Shown here: positions 33,498 through 42,537 of the stretch, piece by piece | Layout: each line of letters opens with the position of its first letter | Position numbering within the stretch: the first letter of the stretch is position 1 | Origin: Chrysogorgia sp. JL179-B06 | Taxonomy: Eukaryota; Cnidaria; Anthozoa; Scleralcyonacea; Chrysogorgiidae | Direction: 5' to 3' | Assembly: GCA_035772405.1 (NCBI GenBank) | Contig: JAYKKM010000121.1 | Location: 771,001 to 835,000 of the forward strand | Length of the DNA stretch: 64,000 nucleotides | Made by a program: the position numbers and the translations under genes | Notes under the pieces: model-generated | Seen by the model: the letters and a program-made list of their open reading frames with translations, nothing else | The model's database searches: none | Told to the model about the DNA's origin: nothing

Positions 33498-34254
33498 TCA
33501 CGTAAAGTAGAGTGAATTTCGCTGTCTAAAGTGAAGCGTCGTTGACACCTTCCCACGTTCAAATGACATGACACGACCAGTGTCATCTCTTAAAAGGATC
33601 TCAACGCTCTCGAAGGACTTTGTCTGTACAGGTACATACTGCATATTACTGTAGGTCCTAGTGACAACATCACCCATCTTCCCTTCAATGGGAACAGTTC
33701 TTAACAATTTTGCACTCGTATCTCCCACTATCTGTGGCGCCACTAGATCACAGTAAACAAAAATCGAATCCATAGCACCATTTATATCAGCGACATAAGG
33801 ACTTATGGTTTTCTTTGCAATCCTCACCTCCTTCCCACCAAATCCTAACAGAATCGACATTTTCTCTATCATGCTAAACTGATAACAGTTTCTCACATGA
33901 ATTGTCACTTTTTCCGTTCGAACATCAAAAGTCATCGAGACATTCCTCTGTATCTTTTGACAATGTCTTATTCACGGATTTAATGAGATCTTTTATTGAC
34001 TCATAATAACCAAAGTCGACAATTGAAACTTCAAATATAAGTCCATCTTTGCTGAAGTATATGTGATTATCTCCCTTCTGAAGATTATACCATGTACGCG
34101 GATAAGTTACCGAATATAAACCAGCTTCCCAGTCTCCATTTAAATCAAAAGTTTTAGGTAACTTCACCCTGTAGCTAGTGGATGAATTGTCAGGAAAGGT
34201 GGAAAGCGATGCGTTGCTTGGAAGCATTAGGTAAAAATGTGTTCCGTTCATCAT
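33498..34254 (-). pseudogene. Polinton penton-like minor capsid protein, one frame break
   Basis: The first frame, from MMNGTHFYLMLPSNASL, carries DNSSTSYRVKLP and DWEAGLYSVTYPRTWYN, typical of the Polinton penton or minor capsid jelly roll. It stops near 33925. The next frame continues with family features (GAMDSIFVYCDLV, VPIEGKMGD, QYVPVQ, DDTGRVMSFE) to a stop at 33498. The break falls at a TTTT run, so one base appears gained. Penton proteins fill the capsid vertices. The total span of about 250 codons fits the family. The neighbour downstream is the core protein; upstream is the integrase. Confidence 0.8.
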
Positions 34255-34299
34255 GATACCAAAAGTAATAATAAAAGAAAACACGACACTGTTGATGAT

Positions 34300-35376
34300 T
34301 TAAAGACGATTTATTTCTGAAGCAGATACCCATGAATTAAATTTGTTAGGATAACCCATCCACTTTACAAGATATTTTACATTTTTACCCTTTCCACGTT
34401 TCTTAAGAATAGTCTCAACCTCAAAAACATCATCTTGTTTAATAACTTTCTGAAGTTCGGTTTCATAAAACGTCCCCTGAATCTCTTCGTCATTGTAATC
34501 TTTAAGTTTGTAAACTGGTGGACGACGTGGTATCGTCTTACTCACTGTAAATATTTCCTTTGAAAAGTTTGGTAAATATCCTTTTTCAAACGTTCGTTTT
34601 ACCTTACTAATTCTTACTTGATCACCTATCTTAAATTTGTAGTTAACAGGTGAAAAATCATTGATGTCACTATCGTAAAGAGTATGCCAAATTTTATCCT
34701 CGCTCACACGATTCACAAGAGCAGGTTTTGTCTTAATACTGCGATGTACGCTGTGATTGTAAGCATAAACTAAATCCGGTAACATGTCAATGTATCTCAT
34801 TGATTTTTTCGCTGTGAAATAACGCCACATCTTCGTCTTGAAGGTACGAATCAAACGTTCGACGATAGATGCTTTGGTTTCATTGAAGGTATTATACAAA
34901 TGAATATTCTCATCTTTCATAAGTTTTTGAAAATGTTTGTTGAAAAATTCTGTTCCCCGGTCAGTCAAAATCTTTTCAGGCTTCCTCCCTGACGATAAAA
35001 TCACTTTAAAAGCTTCGACAAGCGCTGGACCGGTTTTCGACTTGAGAGGGACCAACCACGCATACTTTGAGAACACATCGACACACACCAGGAGAAACCG
35101 ATATCCGTCATTAAACGTTTGCATAGACTGCATGTCGGCTAAATCCATTTGCCATTGCTCATCAATACCTCCCACGAAAACACGGTTTCTTTTAAACTTT
35201 CGTCGTACCGGTTTGTGTAAAGTATACGCATCCTGTTTCATTAACCAGTCACGAATCTGTTTACGATTTAACGTGAATTTACCCTCATCTTTCACATCCC
35301 TGTACAGAGCTTCCACTCCTCCAGATCGTTTCGGATCAAAGTAAACACTTGACAAATATTCTTCTATATTGGCCAT
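34300..35376 (-). CDS. Polinton integrase (retroviral type) with C-terminal chromodomain
   Basis: A complete 358-residue frame. The catalytic triad can be placed at Asp78 (WQMDLADM), Asp139 (ILTDRGTEF) and Glu173 (KASIVERLIRTFK), giving the D,D35E spacing exactly (33 residues between D139 and E173 plus ends). An N-terminal helical region precedes the rve core; an SH3-like stretch (KFKIGDQVRISK) follows near 250. Residues from about 315 form a chromodomain (VETILKKRG, YLVKWMGYP, SWVSASEI) that could direct insertion to methylated histone H3. The enzyme joins the AGT ends and makes the 6-bp duplication. AATAAA overlaps the final codons (34310-34315). The frame is intact. Confidence 0.93.
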   Translation of the reverse strand: MANIEEYLSSVYFDPKRSGGVEALYRDVKDEGKFTLNRKQIRDWLMKQDAYTLHKPVRRKFKRNRVFVGGIDEQWQMDLADMQSMQTFNDGYRFLLVCVDVFSKYAWLVPLKSKTGPALVEAFKVILSSGRKPEKILTDRGTEFFNKHFQKLMKDENIHLYNTFNETKASIVERLIRTFKTKMWRYFTAKKSMRYIDMLPDLVYAYNHSVHRSIKTKPALVNRVSEDKIWHTLYDSDINDFSPVNYKFKIGDQVRISKVKRTFEKGYLPNFSKEIFTVSKTIPRRPPVYKLKDYNDEEIQGTFYETELQKVIKQDDVFEVETILKKRGKGKNVKYLVKWMGYPNKFNSWVSASEINRL

Positions 35377-35438
35377 GTTATGTTGTCTCGGTCACACAAC
35401 ACTTCATAATGAACAAAATGTTTTTTCACCGCTCGTAT

Positions 35439-35633
35439 TCATGACATCTCAGGTTCTCTAACTTGAACCTCTTGCGCCGTTTGGCATGACACTTCAGAAG
35501 AAATATTTTCCAATACACTTGGTACAGTTTGAACAATCCCATAGTTCTTAATGGTTTTGCTATTATACCCCATTTGTAAATGACCTTCAAGGTTAATATC
35601 ATTACGTCCAAAGCTTAAACCAAACCTAAACAT
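35439..35633 (-). CDS. small open frame upstream of integrase, unknown
   Basis: A 64-residue reverse frame starting MFRFGLSFGRNDINLEGHLQ, hydrophilic with glutamine and glutamate near the end. It lies between the integrase and the right accessory gene and has no recognised domain. An overlapping 61-codon frame exists, so coding status is uncertain. Confidence 0.3.
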   Translation of the reverse strand: MFRFGLSFGRNDINLEGHLQMGYNSKTIKNYGIVQTVPSVLENISSEVSCQTAQEVQVREPEMS

Positions 35634-35918
35634 TTTGTCGATTGTGATTCTTGTTTCTTTTGGGGTCTGTACTCGATTTACTATAACATGTACCCATTGT
35701 GAAAAAAATACTTAATGTTACCTTTATCACAAAGTAACACAGAATGAAGAAGACGAATCAATACATTTAGTTTTCAAAGGTTTTATTAAAACACACATTA
35801 CAAAGTCGACTGTTGAGATTTTAACTTATGGACACACATAACATAATCTAACAAATGTTCAATGCTCATTGTTCTCTCGATCTCAGAATACATCTTACTC
35901 CATATTACCCACGATAAA

Positions 35919-36260
35919 TTAAGTCTCGAAGTAATGTCGATATACTATTGACGGTTGAGGAAGCTTTACAATTTTACAACACTCCAAAACACCACGCCAA
36001 ATGTCTTCGCGATCAATCTCTTTCAAAGCTTCATCGGCATAGTTCAGCCATCGATCATCTTCAACGGTTATCTCGCAATGCTCTCTCATTTTTGTCCAGA
36101 GATCATTATCGGTATCTACCTTGATACATGTCTCTTGTTTCTCAATCTTTTGCATTCGTCTGTGTACAAACTCCGTGAAAACAAGGTCTATCACTCGATC
36201 GTGAGATATTCTCTCAAAATCGACTTCATCGCAATACATCGTCTCAAACAGGTGTGCCAT
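35919..36260 (-). CDS. 113-residue accessory protein next to the right end
   Basis: A complete frame from the ATG in GCCATGG-like context (36260) to 35919, with a reverse AATAAA at 35782-35787 downstream. The product is acidic, rich in aromatic residues and predicted largely helical; there is no zinc site, signal peptide or membrane span. Like the 142-residue gene at the other end it reads inward from the terminal repeat, so both are placed for expression from end promoters. I do not recognise the family. Confidence 0.6.
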   Translation of the reverse strand: MAHLFETMYCDEVDFERISHDRVIDLVFTEFVHRRMQKIEKQETCIKVDTDNDLWTKMREHCEITVEDDRWLNYADEALKEIDREDIWRGVLECCKIVKLPQPSIVYRHYFET

Positions 36261-36349
36261 GGTTCTCTTTACGTCTCTTTAACCAACTGTTCACAAGCAC
36301 ACTTACTAAACAGACTACCGTAAACATTGTGTAAAGTTATCTTTTGATT

Positions 36350-36599
36350 GAAAGTCACATGGAAAAAAATTGAGCCAATGTATAAGAAGATTCCACTTGT
36401 TACGGTTTCCTGTTAACACGAAACCTGTTTACATTTTTCTCTCCGACCAATGAAAAAACGAATTACACTTTCTTCTGGTGAACATGCGCGCGCACAGGTT
36501 CAACTAGGTTCCCTGGAAACTAAAATCTAGGGGTCAGAGCTCTGCATGAATAAATTAAAAAATGCTGACTAAGTGGTCTATGCCTGCAGCATACCTACT
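36350..36599 (-). repeat. right terminal inverted repeat of full-length Polinton
   Basis: Mirror of 20683-20930. Near-identical from 36480 to 36599, ending CATACCTACT; more diverged further in. The target duplication GACTAT follows at once. Confidence 0.9.
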
Positions 36600-36605
36600 G
36601 ACTAT
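36600..36605. other. target-site duplication, right
   Basis: GACTAT, matching 20677-20682. Confidence 0.9.
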
Positions 36606-37194
36606 AGATGTTCACATCGTTAAAATAATGAATGAGAAATATTTGGGCTTGACAAAAACGTATTCGTTAACAATGTTAAAATGTTATATGTGGATTTCTT
36701 TATGAAGTCTTAATGTTTTGATAGGATTAGATTTTTTGTGGTTATATTATTTTTCAATTTGAAATTTCATGCATTTTGAGGATGCGGTGAGATGTCTAGA
36801 TTTGAACAAATGCATAAATTTTGATGAATTCTTTGTTTTGATGGATAATATATAACGATTAAACGTTTTACATGTCAGACGTCTAATATTACCTAGGGAA
36901 AGGATTTACACTTGACAAAGGTTGATAGGTGAATTTTACTATTAAGTTTAGATTCATACCACTATGTCAGACGTCAATATCACCTATAGAAAAAGGTGTT
37001 AGAGCGAAGGCGTGAGTTTTGATGACGTCTTTATGTTTTATTCTCTATATATAAACGCTATATATGTTTTATTCGCTATATATTTCAACAAGTGTATTAG
37101 GATCACTGAAACCATGATATATTTAACATGTTTCTCGTTTTTTATCAACAATTATATATTGTTGAATGTTTTCTGCAAAATTACTATTTTTAGC

Positions 37195-37305
37195 GGTGTA
37201 GGCTTGGCTATGGCACAAGGACATCCTAAATTAAGGAAAATTAAGCAGGGTAGAATTAATCAAAAATAATTAGCTATTGAGTTATGTACACAAAACAATG
37301 TCTAC
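37195..37305 (+). pseudogene. PolB fragment in P1
   Basis: GTAGGCTTGGCTATGGCACA and the next ~90 bases copy PolB codons around residue 172-200 of the full-length gene, with few changes and a stop after GAATTAATCAAAAA. It joins AT-rich sequence on the left and unrelated DNA on the right. Confidence 0.8.
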
Positions 37306-37369
37306 GATAGGCTGGGGTATTCTATTTAGATAAAAATTGTGCGTTTTTTTTTGCTATTTTAGTCACAAT

Positions 37370-37550
37370 TATCATGAAATTGAAAAACACCCAAGAGCCT
37401 GACTCATTAGCTTGGCAGCTTTCTTCTGCCAAACCAAAACTTTTTGGTAAGTCTGCCTTTCTCTTGGACCGTTTTTTGTCCATCTTTCTCAATAAACGAC
37501 CGGCTCGCTTGTTCTTTCGAATGGCCCTGAGACGTAAGCGCTCCATTCGT
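37370..37550 (-). pseudogene. inverted copy of the PolB first-exon basic region
   Basis: The reverse strand from the ATG at 37546 encodes a strongly basic stretch (RKNKRAGRLLRKMDK) matching 24620-24780. Differences between the copies fall mostly at third positions of this basic frame, which indicates past selection for it. An extra A near 37438 then moves the frame. The match ends abruptly at 37390. Confidence 0.6.
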
Positions 37551-37780
37551 GATGTTATTCATATCAACATTTAAAACTTCAAGAACGAGTCTGAATAGTG
37601 ACACGGGATTTTCGCAGATATTTTTATATAGGGTCGCAAAACGTACATGCGTGATTGTCTTTTTGTAATTATTTCAGTCATTAAACCAGACAACGAAATT
37701 GTTTTAAAATATTTATTGATCAATCATTCAACACACTGAGTAAGATATTATAATTAAAAATAATTGTTTATTAATCGTTT

Positions 37781-38212
37781 TTATTCCTCGTCTTCCGATG
37801 ACTCGAGCGGCTTCACCTTTTTCATTTTTCTTGGTTTCTGGACTTTCGCACCGGGTTTCTGCACTCTTTTCAGGTTCTTCTTCTTGTTCTTTTTTATCTT
37901 GTCTGCCCACTGGAAGAAATCACATTTGTCATCCGTGTCCGTGGCATCTGAAATACGGACGACCAGGATTGGATGTTGAATCGGATACCCATATACTGCA
38001 CTCTCATCACATTCACATAAGGGGAAGTTGTTTGGCTTGAATTTCTCTACAACTTTGATCCCGTAGGCTTCTATTAATTCGTTATACTTTTCTTCGGGTG
38101 AGAATAGAGTACAGGTCTCAGTGCTCCACTTCACAAATCCTCGATCTGTCTTGGACGTGAAACGAACGAGGCCAGCGCCATAAAAACAAGGATATTTCTC
38201 AATGGATGCCAT
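37781..38212 (-). pseudogene. inverted, decayed copy of the GRF zinc-finger gene
   Basis: A full-length open frame parallel to 23900-24337, but the first zinc unit has Cys-to-Tyr (CFYG) and Cys-to-Trp (KWST) changes. The second is scrambled by offsetting frame changes between the CECDES and DKCDFFQWAD parts. Zinc binding is unlikely, so this is probably a non-functional relic that happens to lack stops. Confidence 0.7.
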
Positions 38213-38593
38213 TTTGTTCTTTAGGAAACAACAACAAAACTCTGACTCGAATAAAAAATAGGTCCGCGATGCGAAGATGTGGGTACCTCATGGAACATAA
38301 ATGCCTGGGTCAGCCTTGTCAATATGAGCAATGAGCACGTGGTGTACCAAAAGGGAGGCCCATTTTTATGAAAGAAAAAGACTACATTATCTAAACTGTG
38401 CAAAGATAAACCAAATCTGTGATACTGAAATGTTAGTATTGTTCATTTATACTGGGGCATTTATATCCCCATTATGGGATCACTGTCATGGAGGCTCTTT
38501 ATCATTATATTGATGTGGTGCATTTACATGTAAAGAGTCTATCAAATAACAATTCGCCCCATTTTTTTATAATTGTATTTCATGATTGTATTT

Positions 38594-39098
38594 GAGCTGT
38601 AACATCAAGATGGACACAGCATTAAAACAAAACTGAAAATCAGGCACATCTTCAGACTGGTTTGACTAAATAGATTCATACCTTGCTGATTAATTAACCA
38701 GTCAAAAAAAATTAGACATTATCATGGTTCTAATGTGGTTGCTATGGTAACAGATTAGTTTCCAGATTACTCTATTCCTTTATAAGAATTATAATCACAT
38801 TTACAGCAACTGATTTAGCTATAGGAAGTTGACATCCTTTTCCCATGATTTGCAATGCAACAATACTGTTTAAAACATGATAAAACAGTAACTGGAACGA
38901 CGAAAAGTAGAAAACTTTGTTTCTATACAAAGTGACCTGGGAACGAATCTGCTACCATTGGAACCTAATAACAACAATATGCTGAGTCTTGTTGACTAAG
39001 TTTGCATGGTTTCAGCCGGTTTCATCAAACCAATCCAAAGATATGCCTGATTTCGAGTTTTTATGTAATGCTGTGTCCATCTTGTGACGTCACAGCTC
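38594..39098. mobile_element. fold-back MITE, ~505 bp
   Basis: GAGCTGTAACATCAAGATGG at 38594 is mirrored by CCATCTTGTGACGTCACAGCTC ending at 39098. GACACAGCATT...CAGGCA is also mirrored. It is non-coding and related in motif to 3036-3559. Confidence 0.8.
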
Positions 39099-39099
39099 A

Positions 39100-39520
39100 A
39101 ATAAAGAATGGCATAAGATATGAAAGTCATGTAAAAGCTATTCGCCTCGTCTAACGATTAGAAAAAATGGCTAACAGCTTTTTGAGAAAAAATGGCTTAC
39201 AGCTTTTTGAGAGTTATTTTCTCACCACGAGTCAAACGCTTTTAACATGGACACGCGTTTAATCGATAAACTGTTATCGGACGTCTTTAAAATAATTGCT
39301 AAACATTTGTGTATGTAATTTGATTGGTAATTAAGTTACGGGTTTCTGTTTGTGTAAATTTTAGTCGTATAGTTTAATAAATAAATGTTTCTTGAGTTTG
39401 AGTTAACGTGTGATTTATTTATTTATTTTTCTGCGATTGTTTCGGTTGAATTGGCGGTTCTTAAAACAGCCGTTTTATTATAGCCCCACCAGTGCATGAA
39501 TATTTATCGAGATAACGTTT
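39100..39520. other. no supported gene
   Basis: AT-rich, with a short duplication of AAAAATGGCTTACAGCTTTTTGAGA at 39155-39215. Nothing else supported. Confidence 0.5.
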
Positions 39521-39577
39521 GAGATTCTTTCGTGCAATGTGCAGACTCCATAAAGACGAAATCCTCAAAACTGCGCG

Positions 39578-39871
39578 TTGTTCTTACTTTCATCTCTGTA
39601 TCAGGATGGCAAGCAGATGGGAACCGTGGTTACGGGGAGTCTTTTCGCAAGCTCAAGCTCGAGCAACCTGTCCGAACGATCCGCTGCAATGCGATCCGCC
39701 ATTTGCCACGAGGGGATCGTAGATAAACAGTGCAGTGCTTTCGCCATGCCGTGTTGCAGTCATAACGTCCACCTAAAGTGCTGGCGAAAATGGGAGAAGA
39801 CACAAAACAACAACGCGGTCTCATGTGTCGGTCGCCGTGGGACGACGAAAAGCTGTGTTTTTTATGTCTGA
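39578..39871 (+). pseudogene. second RING-type accessory gene copy, frame-damaged
   Basis: Plus-strand counterpart of 18100-18483, with the same serine-rich leader and MPCCSHNVHLKCWRKW zinc block. A frame change just after NAVSCV removes the last Cys pair (CVVCR in the other copy). The coding similarity resumes out of frame to about 39905. It is inverted relative to the neighbouring 40015-40784 repeat when compared with the 18.1-19.25 kb arrangement. Confidence 0.65.
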
Positions 39872-39994
39872 GACCTGCCAACTCAGACATGGGATATGCC
39901 CTGGCGGGAATCAACAGACTCCATGCTAAACCGCGGTGGCGCTGGATGCACCTCTGTCCATATTAGACAAGGGGCAAAAAAAACCCAAAAAAAC

Positions 39995-40016
39995 TGCTCT
40001 TTTAAGAGCCACCAAG
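39995..40016 (+). promoter_or_regulatory. histone-type 3' stem-loop sequence, possibly a relic
   Basis: ACTGCTCTTTTAAGAGCCACCAAG has a 5-bp GCTCT/AGAGC stem, a TTTA loop, AC before it and CACCA after it, close to the metazoan histone mRNA processing hairpin. The outermost pair is lost. No histone coding sequence lies upstream, so it may be a displaced relic or chance. Confidence 0.35.
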
Positions 40017-40784
40017 TTCGACAGCCTCTTTTATAGTTTTAAGTATTCATAGCATGCATGGAAAGTATTGTACATTACATTAAAACCACCCAATAAAAAA
40101 CGTTTTAAAAAAATATTGTATTGATTAATTCACTCAACATCGATAAAAAATACGCAATTAAATAATAACTCCGACAAAATGCAATTAAAATGTTTAATAG
40201 TTCCCGACAAATGTAATTTTAAGAGTTCCTGACGAAATGCAATTAAAATTGTTTTAAGAGTTATCTTCAGAAGATTCAAGATGCTGTATTCGTGTTTTCT
40301 TTTTGTGAGGTTTTTCCTTGTTTTCTCCTTTACAACTCTTCATTCCCTTGTTTTTTTTAGGTTTTTTGTCGCCCCACTTGAAAGTCGCACAAAAATCTTC
40401 CTTCATCACCAACATCGCCAGGCATCTCACATATGTTACTTTAAAACTTTGAAGTATATAAGCCTTATTTCGTTTAACAACAAATTGAAAGCCCTTGTCG
40501 CCTAATCCCTCCTAACTCAATTCTTTCGACCTCCTTGAAAAAAAATCGTTTTATGACATTGACATCATAACGGGACGAATTAAAAACGATGAACGGCATT
40601 TCCATGAGGAAAAAATCGAATCGATTTTTTAACTTTAAAAGTTGGGCTATCCCTTTCTCCTCTTCCTCGGGCAAATTACTAATCATCACATCTAATTGTG
40701 TAAATATATCTTCAAGTTTCTCACTAAGTAACTTATCGGTTACTGGCTCGTATAATTTATTTCGAAAACATATCCAACAATGTC
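40015..40784. repeat. paralogue of 18508-19251
   Basis: Direct repeat of the segment left of P1. It runs through the point where P1 is inserted in the other copy (CATATCCAACAATGTCACAC at 40769), giving the uninterrupted sequence. Confidence 0.75.
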
Positions 40785-40813
40785 ACACACTAATTGTTTT
40801 GCATCGCCCGTAG

Positions 40814-41280
40814 TTACGAAGCAATTGGCGATTTCGTAACCAGCAACGGAAATCGAGCCCGGTGCGTGCTCGGAAAGCCGTCGGAGTCTAGCCTCGGACT
40901 ATTGGAATTATCAACCTGAAAACGTTCCAAGTCCCACGTTGCAAAATACGGGAAAAATTTGTCGGCTGGTTCCACTAACTCAAACCCCATATCTTCAAGC
41001 TCTTCGAACACAGACTTTTGACCCGATATTCACGCGTACTCGATTGACGAACATGGTCAAGCGACTGCAGTAACGCGTTCGGTTGAAGAGTTTCGGCGGA
41101 TGTCCGTAAATGTTTACGGAAATCATTTTAGCTTCATATTAAAGATATTCGTTCCTACAGTAACTGTTTCGTATGTTCAAAATGCGACAAAATTTTCAAC
41201 AAACCGTACCGATTGGCTCGCCATGAACGAACTTATGACGCTAACGTCAAACATAAATTTCGTGGCCGTACCTGGCTACA
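40814..41280. pseudogene. scrambled fragment of another PolB-type protein
   Basis: The reverse strand 41011-40814 encodes FEELEDMGFELVEP followed by FFPYFATWDLER, resembling the exonuclease I (D-x-E) start of a Polinton-like polymerase. The plus strand at 41160-41275 encodes CSKCDKIFNKPYRLARHERT, a C-x2-C-x12-H zinc finger that normally lies just before that region in the same protein. The two parts are now in opposite orientation, so a small inversion has occurred. Assignment is from memory of the family and remains tentative. Confidence 0.4.
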
Positions 41281-41318
41281 CAAGTCGCCAAGGTGAAAAC
41301 CATCAAGAAAATTTAAAA

Positions 41319-41675
41319 AGGCGGCCCACTTTCGCAATATTTGACCCAGGCTGGTAAACGTGCACATAATTATATTAGGAACACTTGGACACTTTAAATG
41401 CACAACTGAACGGTTTGAGCACAATCCCCTTTATTTAAGGCGGCCCACTTTCGCAATATTTGACCCAGGCTGGTAAACGTGCACATAATTATATTAGGAA
41501 CACTTGGACACTTTAAATGCACAACTGAACGGTTTGAGCACAATCCCCTTTATTTAAGGCGGCCCACTTTCGCAATATTTGACCCAGGCTGGTAAACGTG
41601 CACATAATTATATTAGGAACACTTGGACACTTTAAATGCACAACTGAACGGTTTGAGCACAATCCCCTTTATTTA
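41319..41675. repeat. perfect 119-bp tandem repeat, three copies
   Basis: The unit beginning GGCGGCCCACTTTCGCAATA recurs at 41320, 41439 and 41558 with no difference that I can see. The third copy ends in TTTATTTAA before GGGGCTG. Confidence 0.9.
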
Positions 41676-41679
41676 AGGG

Positions 41680-42430
41680 GCTGTCTCCAAAACACAGAAT
41701 AAGAAAAAATACAGTATCAGTTTATTAATTTTTTAGTCTTGTTACTTTACCTAGTTTATGTTTACCGGTCTTGCTACCAAGTGGGTTTGCAATCTCTAGT
41801 TCGTCGTAATAGAGCACTAACTTGTAGTGCAGTAGAAAACAATGAATGTGTTTCAAATAACTGCATCACAAACATCTTCAATATGATATCATCATTACGC
41901 TGATGACCATTGTGGACCTGAAATAAAGCAGTGTGAGCATGATAAAAATATAATAATAAATATAAGTATTTAAATACTTTTTATAAGTAAAGTTCATTGA
42001 TCTGTACCTCGTTAAATATTGAGTCAGTGTTAAACGACTTGAGCGGTAGTACATATATGATTTCATCATCTTTCAAAACTTCCTTGTAATTAGTTAGATG
42101 CATGAAGTACTTATGCAGAGTAACAATTTGGTATATGCTAAAACAATTATTCACCTCAGTGTCAGTGAATAGTGGTTGGATATTTACCTGCAAACTAGCT
42201 ATTTTCTTTTGTTACGGCAGCAAGAATTAGGAGTAAAGGCGGACAAACATGGATACTGACGTCATCTCGACGGGTGCTATTCAAGTAAAAGAACGAAAAT
42301 AAGTACAGTAAGCAACTATAAATTTAAACGTTTCAAACAGTAAGTGGGCGAGGGGTTGTTGCGTGTTCGTATTTCTAGTAATCCATCTCCCCATTCACCA
42401 GAGAGACTTTATAATAAGGTAATGAAGTAT
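41680..42430. other. no supported gene
   Basis: AT-rich. 42275-42385 is a dispersed repeat shared with 850-960 (GGGCGAGGGGTTGTTGCGT). No coding support. Confidence 0.5.
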
Positions 42431-42537
42431 ATATTTTTCAATTTCCAATTTACACAAAGTCCTAAATCACATGCACTAAGTTAAAAAACCCTAAAAACCA
42501 CTAATATTTACAAACACACAAAGTTAAAATCTAATAT

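Larger units (their letters stand above)
20683..36599 (+). mobile_element. full-length Polinton/adintovirus-type element (P2)
   Basis: The element is 15,917 bp, bounded by mirrored ends and a 6-bp duplication. It encodes the Polinton core set: PolB, HerA/FtsK-like ATPase, adenain-like protease, major capsid protein, penton-like protein, core proteins and a retroviral-type integrase with chromodomain. Rightward genes fill 21.0-30.9 kb and leftward genes 31.2-36.3 kb. The very similar ends suggest fairly recent insertion. Four genes nevertheless carry single-base frame changes. It lies inside an older relative (P1). This lineage is known both as transposons and as adintoviruses capable in principle of making virions; whether this copy could is unknown. 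Confidence 0.92.
36600..38265. mobile_element. continuation of older Polinton P1, internally rearranged
   Basis: 36605-37035 matches 23095-23525 of the full-length element in the same orientation. 37195-37305 matches a ~100 bp piece of PolB (25480-25575), also direct, with a stop. 37370-37640 and 37740-38265 match 24490-24780 and 23850-24345 in inverted orientation. P1 has therefore lost most of its body and suffered an inversion. No right terminus was found. Confidence 0.8.

Noticed and set aside
37781..38212. A second working GRF zinc-finger gene
   Set aside because: Open throughout, but zinc ligands are substituted and the second finger is frame-scrambled.
39578..39871. Intact RING protein gene
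   Set aside because: The frame changes before the final Cys pair that is present in the 18.1 kb copy.
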